Below, piece after piece: positions 37,097 through 46,169 of a DNA stretch of 64,000 nt. The stretch comes from Vibrio amylolyticus (lineage in GTDB: Bacteria > Pseudomonadota > Gammaproteobacteria > Enterobacterales > Vibrionaceae), in the NCBI RefSeq assembly GCF_023145695.1, contig NZ_JAJHVV010000007.1, forward strand, positions 62,001-126,000, read 5' to 3'. The translations under genes were made by a program, and so were the position numbers. Position 1 is the first letter of the stretch, and each line of letters begins with the position of its first letter. Under the pieces are notes generated by a model that did no database searches, was not told where the DNA came from, and saw nothing but the letters and a program-made list of their open reading frames with translations.

Positions 37097-37410
37097 TTTT
37101 ACTGTCGATATTCGCCATGACGGCGGTGGTGTTCCTAAGTCGCTACCTGTTTTTGGAGCCCGCTCTACCGCTTAAATTGAGCTACGAAGTAAAGCGCTTT
37201 CTCAAATTTTCTAGCCCCGCGATTCTAACGGCTATTCTTGCGCCTATTATGGCTTTAGATGCAGAAACGCACGAACTGTTGCCTCTCATCAACCCGTACC
37301 TTATTAGCGCTATTCTCGCCACTTTTTTAGCTTGGAAAACAGGCAATGTATTGCTCACAACCGTCATTAGTATGATGCTGTTTTTTACATTGCATAATTG
37401 GGGGTTTTAA
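37093..37410 (+). CDS. azlD: AzlD family branched-chain amino acid exporter subunit
   Basis: Small membrane partner of AzlC, 105 residues with about four helices. The segment FLSRYLFLEPALPLKLSYEV followed by FLKFSSPAILTAILAP matches the family. It overlaps the azlC stop by four bases. The complex exports branched-chain amino acids. No terminator is visible before the LysR gene 206 bases further on. Confidence 0.92.
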   Translation: MILLSIFAMTAVVFLSRYLFLEPALPLKLSYEVKRFLKFSSPAILTAILAPIMALDAETHELLPLINPYLISAILATFLAWKTGNVLLTTVISMMLFFTLHNWGF

Positions 37411-37616
37411 TCATCACGATTTGTATCCACCTCTACCCATAATTCATGTACGTCATCTGCAGTTGAACGCTGAAAAGATGTCAACCGTCAAAGGCCGACA
37501 GGCCCTAATTACAATCATGTCTTTTCTAAGTTCTAGAGCAATGATAGTGTGTCCTCACCGCAATTTACTGAACAAATTGCATAGCAGTTAACGTACAAAC
37601 ACAAGAGGATGGTTGA

Positions 37617-38498
37617 GTGAAGATTGACGACCTAAAACTGTTTATCAAAGTCATCGAACTGGGCAGTTTTACCGCTGCTGCCAATGCACTTGATATACCT
37701 AGAGCAAACGTGAGTCGACGTATTGGCGATTTAGAAAAGCAACTCGGTACAACGCTCTTTCATCGCACCACACGTAGCCTATCGTTAACCAATCAAGGCG
37801 AGGCATACAAAGAAGAGCTCGTTAAAGCACTCGACATGCTCGATGCCGCTCATCATAACGTCGCGACAAAATCAGACGTGGTTAGAGGCGTGGTCAAAAT
37901 AGGCATACTTCCAGAGACACATGAACTACTGCAACCGCTACTCTTTGCCTTTTTAGATAAGTATCCGGAAGTGGAGCTCGACATTCGTCATATCAATAAC
38001 GCTTTTAACGATATGTTTCCACAAGGCTTAGATATTGCTTTTCATGGTGGCCTACTGAAAGATTCGGATATCGTCGCTAGAAAACTAATAAAGCTAGACC
38101 GCATCCTAGTCGCCTCACCCGATTACCTAACTCAGTCAGGTAAAATCAATGAGCTAGGTACACTTCACCAAAGAGATTGTATCTGCTTTCGCTGGCCTGG
38201 GGGAAGTATCGATAATGTCTGGCACTTTGATGGCGAGAATATTACGGTATCGCCTAAGATCGTATGCGACAGCGTGGGCTTTATTAAAAGGGCCGTTATG
38301 TCTCATCGTGGCATCGGGTTCCTGCCTAACATATATGTAAAGAAAGAAATTGAACAAGGCCAACTGGTCACTCTTCTCCCAGAGCTCACTCCAATCGAAG
38401 AACACGGTTGGTTACTCCATACTCAAGCAAAAACACTCACTCAAACCTGCAGACTGATGATCGATCATCTTGTAACAGAAATTCCAAAGGTTTTTTGA
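37617..38498 (+). CDS. LysR-family transcriptional regulator (near RND pump)
   Basis: A 293-residue LysR-type regulator. The N-terminal helix-turn-helix lies in LGSFTAAANALDIPRANVSRRI followed by LEKQLGTTLFHRTTRSLSLT; the rest is the effector-binding domain. The start is a GTG preceded by GAGGATGGTTGA. It lies 96 bases upstream of a tripartite RND pump on the same strand, so it probably controls the pump. The effector is unknown. Confidence 0.92.
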   Translation: MKIDDLKLFIKVIELGSFTAAANALDIPRANVSRRIGDLEKQLGTTLFHRTTRSLSLTNQGEAYKEELVKALDMLDAAHHNVATKSDVVRGVVKIGILPETHELLQPLLFAFLDKYPEVELDIRHINNAFNDMFPQGLDIAFHGGLLKDSDIVARKLIKLDRILVASPDYLTQSGKINELGTLHQRDCICFRWPGGSIDNVWHFDGENITVSPKIVCDSVGFIKRAVMSHRGIGFLPNIYVKKEIEQGQLVTLLPELTPIEEHGWLLHTQAKTLTQTCRLMIDHLVTEIPKVF

Positions 38499-38594
38499 TT
38501 GTCATAAATATTGTGACAGTAATTCTTCTAAACCCTCGATTATCTTCTATTGAGTCAACGATAAGATAGCCCCCAACTTAAGGAGCTTTTTATC

Positions 38595-39680
38595 ATGACT
38601 CATTTAAAAACAATTCTATGCGGGGCAATACTGCTTAGCCTCACCGCTTGTAACCAAACGAATCCAACAGCAATACAAACTATTGAACCTCAAATGCGCC
38701 CTTTGCAAGTTGTTAAGCTTACGGACTCTAGTACGCTCTCAACCAAACATTTTAATGGTGTTGTCTACTCACAGGAGCAAGCCAGCCTCTCCTTTCGAGT
38801 GCCAGGTACCGTTGAAACCATCTTAGTCAATCGAGGCGATCAAGTTAAGAAAGGTCAAGTCATCGCCAAGCTTGACCCACATGACTATCAACTCATTGTT
38901 GCTGAACTCGAATCAAAAATGATCGAAGCTAACGCCGCTCATAATTTGGCGATTGCAGAGAAAAAACGCATAGAGCAAGCCATTGCTGATGACGCCATTT
39001 CAAGCGTTAGCCTAGATAGGGCGATCAGTGGTTATGAGCGAAGTTTATCAGCGGTCAAGGTCGTTAACAAAAACATTCAGCGAGCAAAAGATACGGTCGG
39101 CTACACGATTCTTACCGCCCCTTTTGATGGTGTGATTGGCGACATTTCTGTCGAACCATTCGAACAAGTATTACCTGGGATTCCATCCTTTAAACTGCAC
39201 AATACTGATCTTGTTGAAGTGAATATTGATGTCCCTGAAAATATGATCCAGTACTTCAATGTTGGCCACACCGCTCAGGTATCTTGGCATCGCTCTGAGC
39301 AAAGTTACGATGCCGTTGTTTCCGAAATGGCAACAATGCCCAACCGTATTAAACAGACTTACACCGTCACCTTTGCCATTGATACGCACGATGCCCAGCT
39401 CTTTCCTGGAAAATCCGTCACTGTGAAGACTCAAGTTGGTGATACTAACAACGCGTTTTGCTTACCGTATTCAGCATTAGTCGGTGAAGACCAATCACTG
39501 CACGTTAACGTTGTTCGTGACAGCATCATTGATTGGGTCCCTGTGACTATTGAAACTATCGACGCTCAGCAAGCCTGCGTCTCAGGCCAATTGAATCGAG
39601 GTGATGTTGCTGTTATTAGCGGTGCTCCCTACTTGCAGCATGGTGATGTCGTCAGTCACACCATTAACCGCGACCTGTAA
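38595..39680 (+). CDS. RND efflux periplasmic adaptor (lipoprotein)
   Basis: Membrane-fusion protein, 361 residues, that links the inner-membrane pump to the outer-membrane channel. The lipobox LTAC puts the acylated Cys at residue 19. The biotinyl-lipoyl-like half FRVPGTVETILVNRGDQVKKGQVIAKLDP and the returning half YTILTAPFDGVIGDISVEPFEQV flank a helical hairpin. It starts after AAGGAGC and is followed after 8 bases by the pump gene. Substrate is unknown. Confidence 0.93.
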   Translation: MTHLKTILCGAILLSLTACNQTNPTAIQTIEPQMRPLQVVKLTDSSTLSTKHFNGVVYSQEQASLSFRVPGTVETILVNRGDQVKKGQVIAKLDPHDYQLIVAELESKMIEANAAHNLAIAEKKRIEQAIADDAISSVSLDRAISGYERSLSAVKVVNKNIQRAKDTVGYTILTAPFDGVIGDISVEPFEQVLPGIPSFKLHNTDLVEVNIDVPENMIQYFNVGHTAQVSWHRSEQSYDAVVSEMATMPNRIKQTYTVTFAIDTHDAQLFPGKSVTVKTQVGDTNNAFCLPYSALVGEDQSLHVNVVRDSIIDWVPVTIETIDAQQACVSGQLNRGDVAVISGAPYLQHGDVVSHTINRDL

Positions 39681-39688
39681 GGAACAGC

Positions 39689-42600
39689 ATGATGAACTTA
39701 GCGGAATTCGCGATACGCCAGCGAACATTTGTCCTGTTTTTTTCGGTACTGTGTGTAATTGCTGGTCTCTACTCTTATTTTGATCTCGGAAAGCTTGAAG
39801 ACCCAAGTTTCACCGTCAAAACAGCCGTGGTCGTAACCCTGTACCCCGGAGCGTCTGCAGAAGAAGTCGAGCATCAAGTAACAGATACCATTGAAACGAA
39901 ACTGCAAGAGATGGGAGAACTCAACCGTCTACGCTCCCTCTCTCGTCCAGGTGTTTCAATGGTTTTTGTCGATCTCAAAGAGAGCTTGAGTTCAAAAGAA
40001 CTGCCACAACAATGGGACTTACTGCGCCGTAAAGTCAACGACGTAAAACTTACCTTACCTTCAACCGCACAGATCAGTATCGTCCAAGATGAGTTTTCTG
40101 AAGTGTACGGCATGTTATTTTCCATCCATAGCCAAGATGCGACTCCAGAAGAGCTGCGCCGTTATTCACAAGAGCTACAACGTCGAATAAAAGCGGTTGA
40201 CGGAATCAAAAAGATTGAGCTTCACGGCGTTCAGCCTAGAGCCGTTTACATCGATATGGCCGACGAGCGCGTAGCGCAATATGGGCTCTCAGTCGCGCAG
40301 GTTTGGAATCAACTTAATACCCAAAATTTGACCTTTGAAAGCGGTCACTTTCTCGCAGGGCAAGAACGTGTCCGTATCCACAACAGCAGCGCATTGCAAT
40401 CCATCGAAGACGTGCAAAACCTCGTGATTAAAGGCGGGGTTAGTGAACTCGGAAGTGGGTTAATCCGTCTAGGCGACATAGCCGATGTCACAATGGGTTA
40501 CCAACAACCCGCATTAATTGAAAATCGCTTTAATGGTGAGCCTGCCGTGACATTGGCCGTTAGCCCTGTTGATGGCATTAACGTTGTTTCTTTGGGTGAG
40601 ACCATTCGTAGTGTCATCAGTGATTATCAAGCACAGTTACCATTAGGCGTTGATATTTCAACCGTTGCCTACCAACCAGAGGAAGTACAAAAGGCGATCG
40701 ATGACTTTGTCATGAACCTACTAGAAAGTGTCTCGATCGTCTTTTTTGTGCTGCTGATTTTTATGGGGTTGAAAAGCGCATCCATTGTTGGCGGTAGCTT
40801 ACTTCTCACCATATTGATCACGCTCATCTACATGAACATCAATCAGATCGATTTACACCGTGTGTCATTAGGCACCTTTATTCTTGCTCTTGGTATGTTG
40901 GTTGATAACGCCATTGTCATCACCGACATGATGCAGGCCAAACTCAATCGTGGCATGGAACGGACTCAAGCGGCCATCGAGTCAGTCAAAGAAACCGTCA
41001 TTCCTCTGCTTGGCGCAACGATTATTGCGATTATGGGAGCAAGCCCAGTCTTGTTTTCACAAACTGATGCGGCTGAATTTGCGCAGTCCGTTTTCTTCAT
41101 AATCGCCGCTTCACTGCTGCTTTCATGGTTTGTCGCGATGACCTTCACGGCACTACTATGTTGGTTATTCCTTAAACCTGCGGTGGTAAAAGAACAAACT
41201 AGGCCCAGTGTTTATCGCCGTTTTATCAGCTGGAGCGTGGACAACCCGATAAAGTCACTATCGGCATTGGCACCCTTAGTTCTGGCGACTTTCCTAGCAA
41301 TACCTCACGTCGCGGTTAACTTCATCCCCCAGTCGGACAGGCCGGTTATCTTCCTAGATTATTGGCTACCAGCAGGAGCGAGCATTGAACAAACCTCGTC
41401 TGACATGCAGAAGATCGAAACCTGGCTTTTAGAACAACCAGAAGTGGACAGCCTCTCTTCGGCTATCGGTGCGAGTGTGCCAAGGTTTTCTGTCACCGTC
41501 GAGCCTGAGCCAATTGACGCGTCCTATGGGCAAATTCTGGTCAACACCAACGATTTTGAGTCAATTGAGTATCTTGTTCAGCGCGGTGATATTTGGATTG
41601 CTGAACACTTTCCCAATGCAGAACCACGCTTTCGTAGCCTGAAACTGGCCACCTCCGATAAGTACTCCGTCGAGGCTCGATTTTCTGGCCCAGACGAGCA
41701 CATACTCCGTAACTTAGCGAATCAAGCAAAGCAGATTTTTTCTCAGCATCCTGACTCGAAATACGTACGAGATGATTGGCGTCAGCAAAGCAAGGTACTG
41801 GTTCCCATCATCAATCAAGACAAAGCCCGTTTGGCTGGCATTAACCGTGCAGACATCGCCTTTGCCATGAAACGTGCTTCCGATGGTATGCCACTTGGCT
41901 TAATGAACCTTAATGATGAGTTGATCCCAATTCAACTACGCGGATCAAATCAAGACATGGCGTCATTAGAAACACTGCCGGTTAAATCTTTAGTAGGCGT
42001 GCATACTGTCCCTCTAGGTCAAGTCATTGATGGCTTCGAACTCAAATCAGAGCAAGGGATGATCTGGCGTCGTGACCGAGTGAAAACCATTACCGCGCAA
42101 GCGGGGATTGCCAGCCACACAACACCCGCGATTGTTCGTAATGCAGTAATTGCAGAGATAGAAGCGATTGAACTGCCACCGGGTTACAGCATGGAATGGG
42201 GCGGCGAATATTATGATGAACATAAAGCCGTTACCGATATTCTATTACAGCTACCTAAAGCCATTTTGATCATGGTGATCATTCTTGTGGCAATGTTTAA
42301 CGGTTTTGTTCAACCTGCCATCATCCTGTTTACCGTACCACTTGCCGCAACAGGAGCTACATTTGCACTGATTGGCTTTGATAAACCCTTTGGTTTTATG
42401 GCTCTGATTGGCGCGGTCACCCTAACCGGTATGATTATCAAAAACGGCATCGTCTTGATGGACCAAATTGAGCTTGAGCGGAAAAATGGCAGAGCGCTAT
42501 CAGAAGCGATTAAAGAAGCGACTGTCAATCGAACCATGGCAATATCAATGGGGGCGCTGACTACTGCCCTAGGGATGATTCCGCTCATCAGTGATCGACT

Positions 42601-42784
42601 GTTTGACCAAATGGCCGCCACCATCATCGGGGGACTAGCAGCCGCAACCGTGCTCTCTCTGGTTGTCATGCCAGCCTTGTACCGTCTTTGTCACAAAGAG
42701 GCAGCCGTTTCTCCTGAGCCTGATAACGATGATGCACAAGGCTCAGTGAACACTTCCCAAGAACTTAACGTTAATAACGCATAG
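39689..42784 (+). CDS. RND efflux pump permease
   Basis: Proton-driven inner-membrane exporter of 1031 residues, full length for the family. It has an N-terminal helix, a large periplasmic loop, and transmembrane helix 4 with LGTFILALGMLVDNAIVITDMM, containing the proton-relay-type Asp. The second repeat ends with MALIGAVTLTGMIIKNGIVLMDQIELE, MGALTTALGMIPL and LSLVVMPALYRL. AAGGAACAGC precedes the start. It forms an operon with the adaptor and outer-membrane factor. What it exports is unknown. Confidence 0.95.
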   Translation: MMNLAEFAIRQRTFVLFFSVLCVIAGLYSYFDLGKLEDPSFTVKTAVVVTLYPGASAEEVEHQVTDTIETKLQEMGELNRLRSLSRPGVSMVFVDLKESLSSKELPQQWDLLRRKVNDVKLTLPSTAQISIVQDEFSEVYGMLFSIHSQDATPEELRRYSQELQRRIKAVDGIKKIELHGVQPRAVYIDMADERVAQYGLSVAQVWNQLNTQNLTFESGHFLAGQERVRIHNSSALQSIEDVQNLVIKGGVSELGSGLIRLGDIADVTMGYQQPALIENRFNGEPAVTLAVSPVDGINVVSLGETIRSVISDYQAQLPLGVDISTVAYQPEEVQKAIDDFVMNLLESVSIVFFVLLIFMGLKSASIVGGSLLLTILITLIYMNINQIDLHRVSLGTFILALGMLVDNAIVITDMMQAKLNRGMERTQAAIESVKETVIPLLGATIIAIMGASPVLFSQTDAAEFAQSVFFIIAASLLLSWFVAMTFTALLCWLFLKPAVVKEQTRPSVYRRFISWSVDNPIKSLSALAPLVLATFLAIPHVAVNFIPQSDRPVIFLDYWLPAGASIEQTSSDMQKIETWLLEQPEVDSLSSAIGASVPRFSVTVEPEPIDASYGQILVNTNDFESIEYLVQRGDIWIAEHFPNAEPRFRSLKLATSDKYSVEARFSGPDEHILRNLANQAKQIFSQHPDSKYVRDDWRQQSKVLVPIINQDKARLAGINRADIAFAMKRASDGMPLGLMNLNDELIPIQLRGSNQDMASLETLPVKSLVGVHTVPLGQVIDGFELKSEQGMIWRRDRVKTITAQAGIASHTTPAIVRNAVIAEIEAIELPPGYSMEWGGEYYDEHKAVTDILLQLPKAILIMVIILVAMFNGFVQPAIILFTVPLAATGATFALIGFDKPFGFMALIGAVTLTGMIIKNGIVLMDQIELERKNGRALSEAIKEATVNRTMAISMGALTTALGMIPLISDRLFDQMAATIIGGLAAATVLSLVVMPALYRLCHKEAAVSPEPDNDDAQGSVNTSQELNVNNA

Positions 42785-42796
42785 GAGAAGACCAAT

Positions 42797-44275
42797 ATGA
42801 CTTCACTTACTCATAAATTGACCCCTATCGTTATCGCGATGTTGGTAACGGGTTGTGCTGTTGGCCCAGACTATCAGCCTCCAGAGGTTGATCTGGCTAC
42901 CACTTACATTCACTCCAATAATCAACGGAGTGCCGATAGCCAACAACATGCTGAGAGTAATTACTGGTGGCACCAATTTAACGATGAAACCCTCAACAAA
43001 ATGATTGCAGACGTTCAACAGCAAAATATTCCACTGACTGTGGCCGCTGAACGTATATCAATGGCGAACTCCTATCACTCTATTGTTGAGTCATTCAAAG
43101 TGCCGACCGTTAATATTGGAGCCAGTTACTTTAACTATCAGCTCAGCAAAAATGACTCAATGCTAGGGTCTGCACTTAACCCAATTGGTGACAGTGTTGG
43201 CGGCTTACCACCACAACTTGGTGCCATGACGTTGAGTGATAATCAGCACGATGGTGGCTTTGTCGGAGCAAGCATTGCTTGGGAGGCGGATATTTTCGGT
43301 CGCCTAGACAGACAAGCTAATGCAGCGAAAATCCGTGTAGAGCAAGCCGAGATCTTCCAAAACGGTCTGACAACGCTGATCACTTCAGATTTGATTCACA
43401 ACTATTTGCAATACAGAGGGGCACAAGAACGTATCGACTTAGCACTTGCTAACGTTGAAGATCAGCGAAAGACGTTAGATTTAGTGAAAAAAGTGGTCAG
43501 CAGTGGCTATGGCTCAGAGTTGGATCTTGCTCAAGCTCAAACACTGTTAGCGGCGACTGAATCCATGATCCCTCAACTAGAAACCGCGCAGCAAGTGCAT
43601 AAACATCGCTTAGCGGTTCTATTAAGTGAACCACTATCTCAGGTTGATATTCGTTTAGCGCAACACCAACCATTGCCACTCATGAATGATGTTATCCCAA
43701 CAGGGCTGCCATCAGATCTTCTTACTCGCCGCCCCGATATTCGTATCGCCGAGCGAGAGATGGCAGCGATCAACGAGGAAGTTGGCGCAGCGATTGCCAA
43801 TCGATACCCAAAGTTTTTCTTAACGGGTGTCCCTGGAGTAACAGCAGGTAGCTTTGATGATCTGTTTAGTAGTGACTCCATTGGTTGGGCTGGCGCAGCA
43901 GGCGTTAGCTGGAATGTGTTTGATGGTGGTCGTGGTGAAGCTATGGTTGAACTGCACGAATCTCGATTTCAGATAGCCGCGATGCACTATCAACACGCGG
44001 TGGATTCTGCGTTTGCGGAAGTCGACTCTGCATTATTTAACTATGGTCGAGCACAAGAAAACCATAGCCGAATTGTTCATGCCAATGAAGCCTCTGATAC
44101 AGCGGTCAGCAAAGCTAAATCCCTCTATCGAGCTGGGCTAATCGACCATTTGTCAGTACTTGATGCTCAAAGACAGCAGAAAATGATGCAAGACAGACAA
44201 ATCGCAGCTCGCCTCCAAAGTGCGCAAGCTACCGTGTTGGTGTATAAGGCACTAGGGGGCGACTGGCAGATATAA
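42797..44275 (+). CDS. RND efflux outer-membrane factor (NodT/TolC-like lipoprotein)
   Basis: Outer-membrane channel of the tripartite pump, 492 residues. The lipobox LVTGC acylates Cys20, followed by AVGPDYQPPEV as in NodT-type factors. YWWHQFNDETLNKMI, ANAAKIRVEQAEIFQNGLTT and LLTRRPDIRIAEREMAAINEEVGAA are family features. It starts 12 bases after the pump gene with AGGAGAAG. No T-run terminator is seen immediately behind it. Confidence 0.94.
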   Translation: MTSLTHKLTPIVIAMLVTGCAVGPDYQPPEVDLATTYIHSNNQRSADSQQHAESNYWWHQFNDETLNKMIADVQQQNIPLTVAAERISMANSYHSIVESFKVPTVNIGASYFNYQLSKNDSMLGSALNPIGDSVGGLPPQLGAMTLSDNQHDGGFVGASIAWEADIFGRLDRQANAAKIRVEQAEIFQNGLTTLITSDLIHNYLQYRGAQERIDLALANVEDQRKTLDLVKKVVSSGYGSELDLAQAQTLLAATESMIPQLETAQQVHKHRLAVLLSEPLSQVDIRLAQHQPLPLMNDVIPTGLPSDLLTRRPDIRIAEREMAAINEEVGAAIANRYPKFFLTGVPGVTAGSFDDLFSSDSIGWAGAAGVSWNVFDGGRGEAMVELHESRFQIAAMHYQHAVDSAFAEVDSALFNYGRAQENHSRIVHANEASDTAVSKAKSLYRAGLIDHLSVLDAQRQQKMMQDRQIAARLQSAQATVLVYKALGGDWQI

Positions 44276-44474
44276 CTCGTCTCTTTTTTATAACCTGTCC
44301 CTGTTTAAAATCAGCCTAAATAAATTCGAGCCGATTTTTTCCCAACTAAAACGTAGGTCACCTCTAGCGATTCAAAGTCAGAGTGTGACCTACCTGCTAA
44401 CAACACTATTTAATTCACGTCCGTTATTGGGGTATGATGCAAGCTCTCTACCTGTATGGAACACACAGCGATTC

Positions 44475-44927
44475 ATGAATAAGGCTTCTCGACCTATTTG
44501 GTTATCTTTTTTGCTGCTCACTCTGATGATGATTACAACATTTGTGATCAGTGCTCAGAACACCCGAGTAGCGCCTATAAAGATAAACCCAGTTGGCATG
44601 AATCAGAGTAACGAATCAGATCCTTCACTGGTTGGCCAATCATTATCAAGTGCTAGCCTTCTTCCATTGCACTCAAGCACCCTTATAAATAATTCGCGAA
44701 GTTCAGATTGCCCAGATCAAGAACATTCCATTCCTAGTCCTCACAACGCACAAAGTAAACATGGCTGTGGGTCCTCGTGCCTTTTTAAAATACCAACGAG
44801 CCAATCTGGCGTTATTTTGGCGGTGCAATCACATTCACTTGCTCTTATCGAGCCCGATCAAAACCCGACCACGCAAGCTAGGGCTGATACGCTCTACCGC
44901 CCCCCTATCCTTTCATTTCCAGCTTAA
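44475..44927 (+). CDS. Small cysteine-containing membrane-anchored protein, unknown function
   Basis: About 150 residues from the internal ATG at 44475; the same frame is open from a GTG at 44385. I prefer 44475 because a signal-anchor helix (IWLSFLLLTLMMITTFVI) follows directly, but neither start has a good ribosome binding site. The predicted periplasmic part has DCPDQEH and HGCGSSCLF, with three Cys and two His in a short stretch, and ends in TLYRPPILSFPA. The pattern suggests a disulfide or metal site. The next gene encodes DsbA, 93 bases on. I do not recognise a family. Confidence 0.55.
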   Translation: MNKASRPIWLSFLLLTLMMITTFVISAQNTRVAPIKINPVGMNQSNESDPSLVGQSLSSASLLPLHSSTLINNSRSSDCPDQEHSIPSPHNAQSKHGCGSSCLFKIPTSQSGVILAVQSHSLALIEPDQNPTTQARADTLYRPPILSFPA

Positions 44928-45020
44928 ATTTCGCTCTCACTCTGAAGAGCACCGAATCAATATTGATTGAACGCACAATCGACTTGTTGCGTCTATTTAT
45001 CTACATTTTGGAAATGAATC

Positions 45021-45623
45021 ATGATCAAAAAATTAATTACGTTTGTTACTACGCTGGCTATCGCCCTAACCGTTAACGCTGCTCAGTTTGAAGAAGGGAA
45101 ACACTTCAAGGTACTGGATGTGGAAAAAGCTAAAAAGCCTGTTGTCACGGAATTTTTCTCTTTCTACTGCCCACACTGCTATAAGTTTGAAGGGGTAGTT
45201 GAGCACTTAAAAACCTCACTTCCTGATAACGCTAAATTCGAAAAGGTACACGTAGCGTTTATGGGCAATAACATGGCGGTGCCAATGGCAAAGTCTTACG
45301 CTGCGATGGTGACGTTGGATGTCGAAAAAGAGATGGTTCCAGCCATGTTTAAGCAAATTCATCAGCTAGGTAAGGCGCCAAAAGATGAAGCGGCGCTGCG
45401 CCAACTGTTTGTAGATTATGGTGTTGACGGTAAGAAGTTTGACTCCGCCTACAACGGTTTTGTCGTAGACTCCATGCAGCGAAAATTCGATAAGCAATTT
45501 GAAGCAAGTACATTAACGGGTGTTCCCGGTGTTCTGGTTAATGACAAATACATCGTCAAGCCAGACAATATTAAAAGCTTTGACGAATACAATGCCTTGG
45601 TCAATTACTTACTCACGCTGTAG
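45021..45623 (+). CDS. dsbA: Thiol:disulfide interchange protein DsbA
   Basis: Periplasmic oxidase of 200 residues that introduces disulfide bonds in exported proteins. The signal peptide ends at NAAQ (about residue 20). The active site is C50-P-H-C53 in FFSFYCPHCYKFE, and the cis-proline loop is TGVPGV with Pro169. The alpha-helical insert is present. TGGAAATGAATC precedes the ATG. It follows a small Cys-rich protein that could be a substrate. A strong terminator lies 53 bases after the stop. Confidence 0.93.
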   Translation: MIKKLITFVTTLAIALTVNAAQFEEGKHFKVLDVEKAKKPVVTEFFSFYCPHCYKFEGVVEHLKTSLPDNAKFEKVHVAFMGNNMAVPMAKSYAAMVTLDVEKEMVPAMFKQIHQLGKAPKDEAALRQLFVDYGVDGKKFDSAYNGFVVDSMQRKFDKQFEASTLTGVPGVLVNDKYIVKPDNIKSFDEYNALVNYLLTL

Positions 45624-45675
45624 TGATAATACGGCATAAAAGAGTAAGATTCACAGTGTAAATCTTCAATAAACC

Positions 45676-45708
45676 AAAGGGTAAGCTCAATTCAGCTTAC
45701 CCTTTTTT
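45676..45708 (+). terminator. Terminator of dsbA
   Basis: AAAGGGTAAGCT (45676-45687) and AGCTTACCCTTT (45694-45705) form a 12-bp stem with a 6-base loop, followed by TTT. It is a textbook rho-independent terminator. Confidence 0.9.
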
Positions 45709-46132
45709 AATGACCAATTTTCACCAAATAAGACGCAGTGCGAAATAGCCAGATAACGATAGTAGATAGGCTCAATTAACCATTTCACCTTCAACAATGG
45801 TTTTGCTTATCTTCCCTAAATTACCTTTTCTGAACCTTATTGTTGGGCGACAAAATCCTGTTAACTCTATTTCTTTATATAAATATGTGGGGTAGCTCTC
45901 AGCTTTTTTTCAATGACAACCTTCCACCCATGAAACTCAATGATTTATTTCATACACGTACGATTGTACGTGACCGTTTGGAGAGTTTCGCTTTTCACTA
46001 GTTGAACCAAAGCTTGGCAGGGATAGTATGAAAATGAAGGTACCGATTTCCTCTGATTATTCATTGGTTTTAGAGAATCGTTATATTGGCAGGTAGCCAG
46101 TGTTAACGACGCTCTATTTTTTTAGTTTAAAA

Positions 46133-46146
46133 AGAAAACGCTTTCA
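46133..46146. promoter_or_regulatory. LacI-type operator candidate before the large GH94-like gene
   Basis: AGAAAACGCTTTCA has a central CG and 5 of 7 matching pairs. It is 23 bases before the ATG, so a bound repressor could block transcription. It belongs to the same site class as those at 19575 and 28155. Confidence 0.5.
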
Positions 46147-46169
46147 TAAAAAGAAAAGTGGGAAAAATT

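Larger units (their letters stand above)
45624..46169. other. Leader region of the large GH94-like gene
   Basis: 546 bases without a gene. After the dsbA terminator it contains ATGAAAC (45930-45936) with ATTTCAT (45947-45953), the inverted repeat CACGTAC/GTACGTG (45955-45972), and a LacI-like site at 46133-46146. The region therefore looks like a regulated promoter. Confidence 0.5.
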
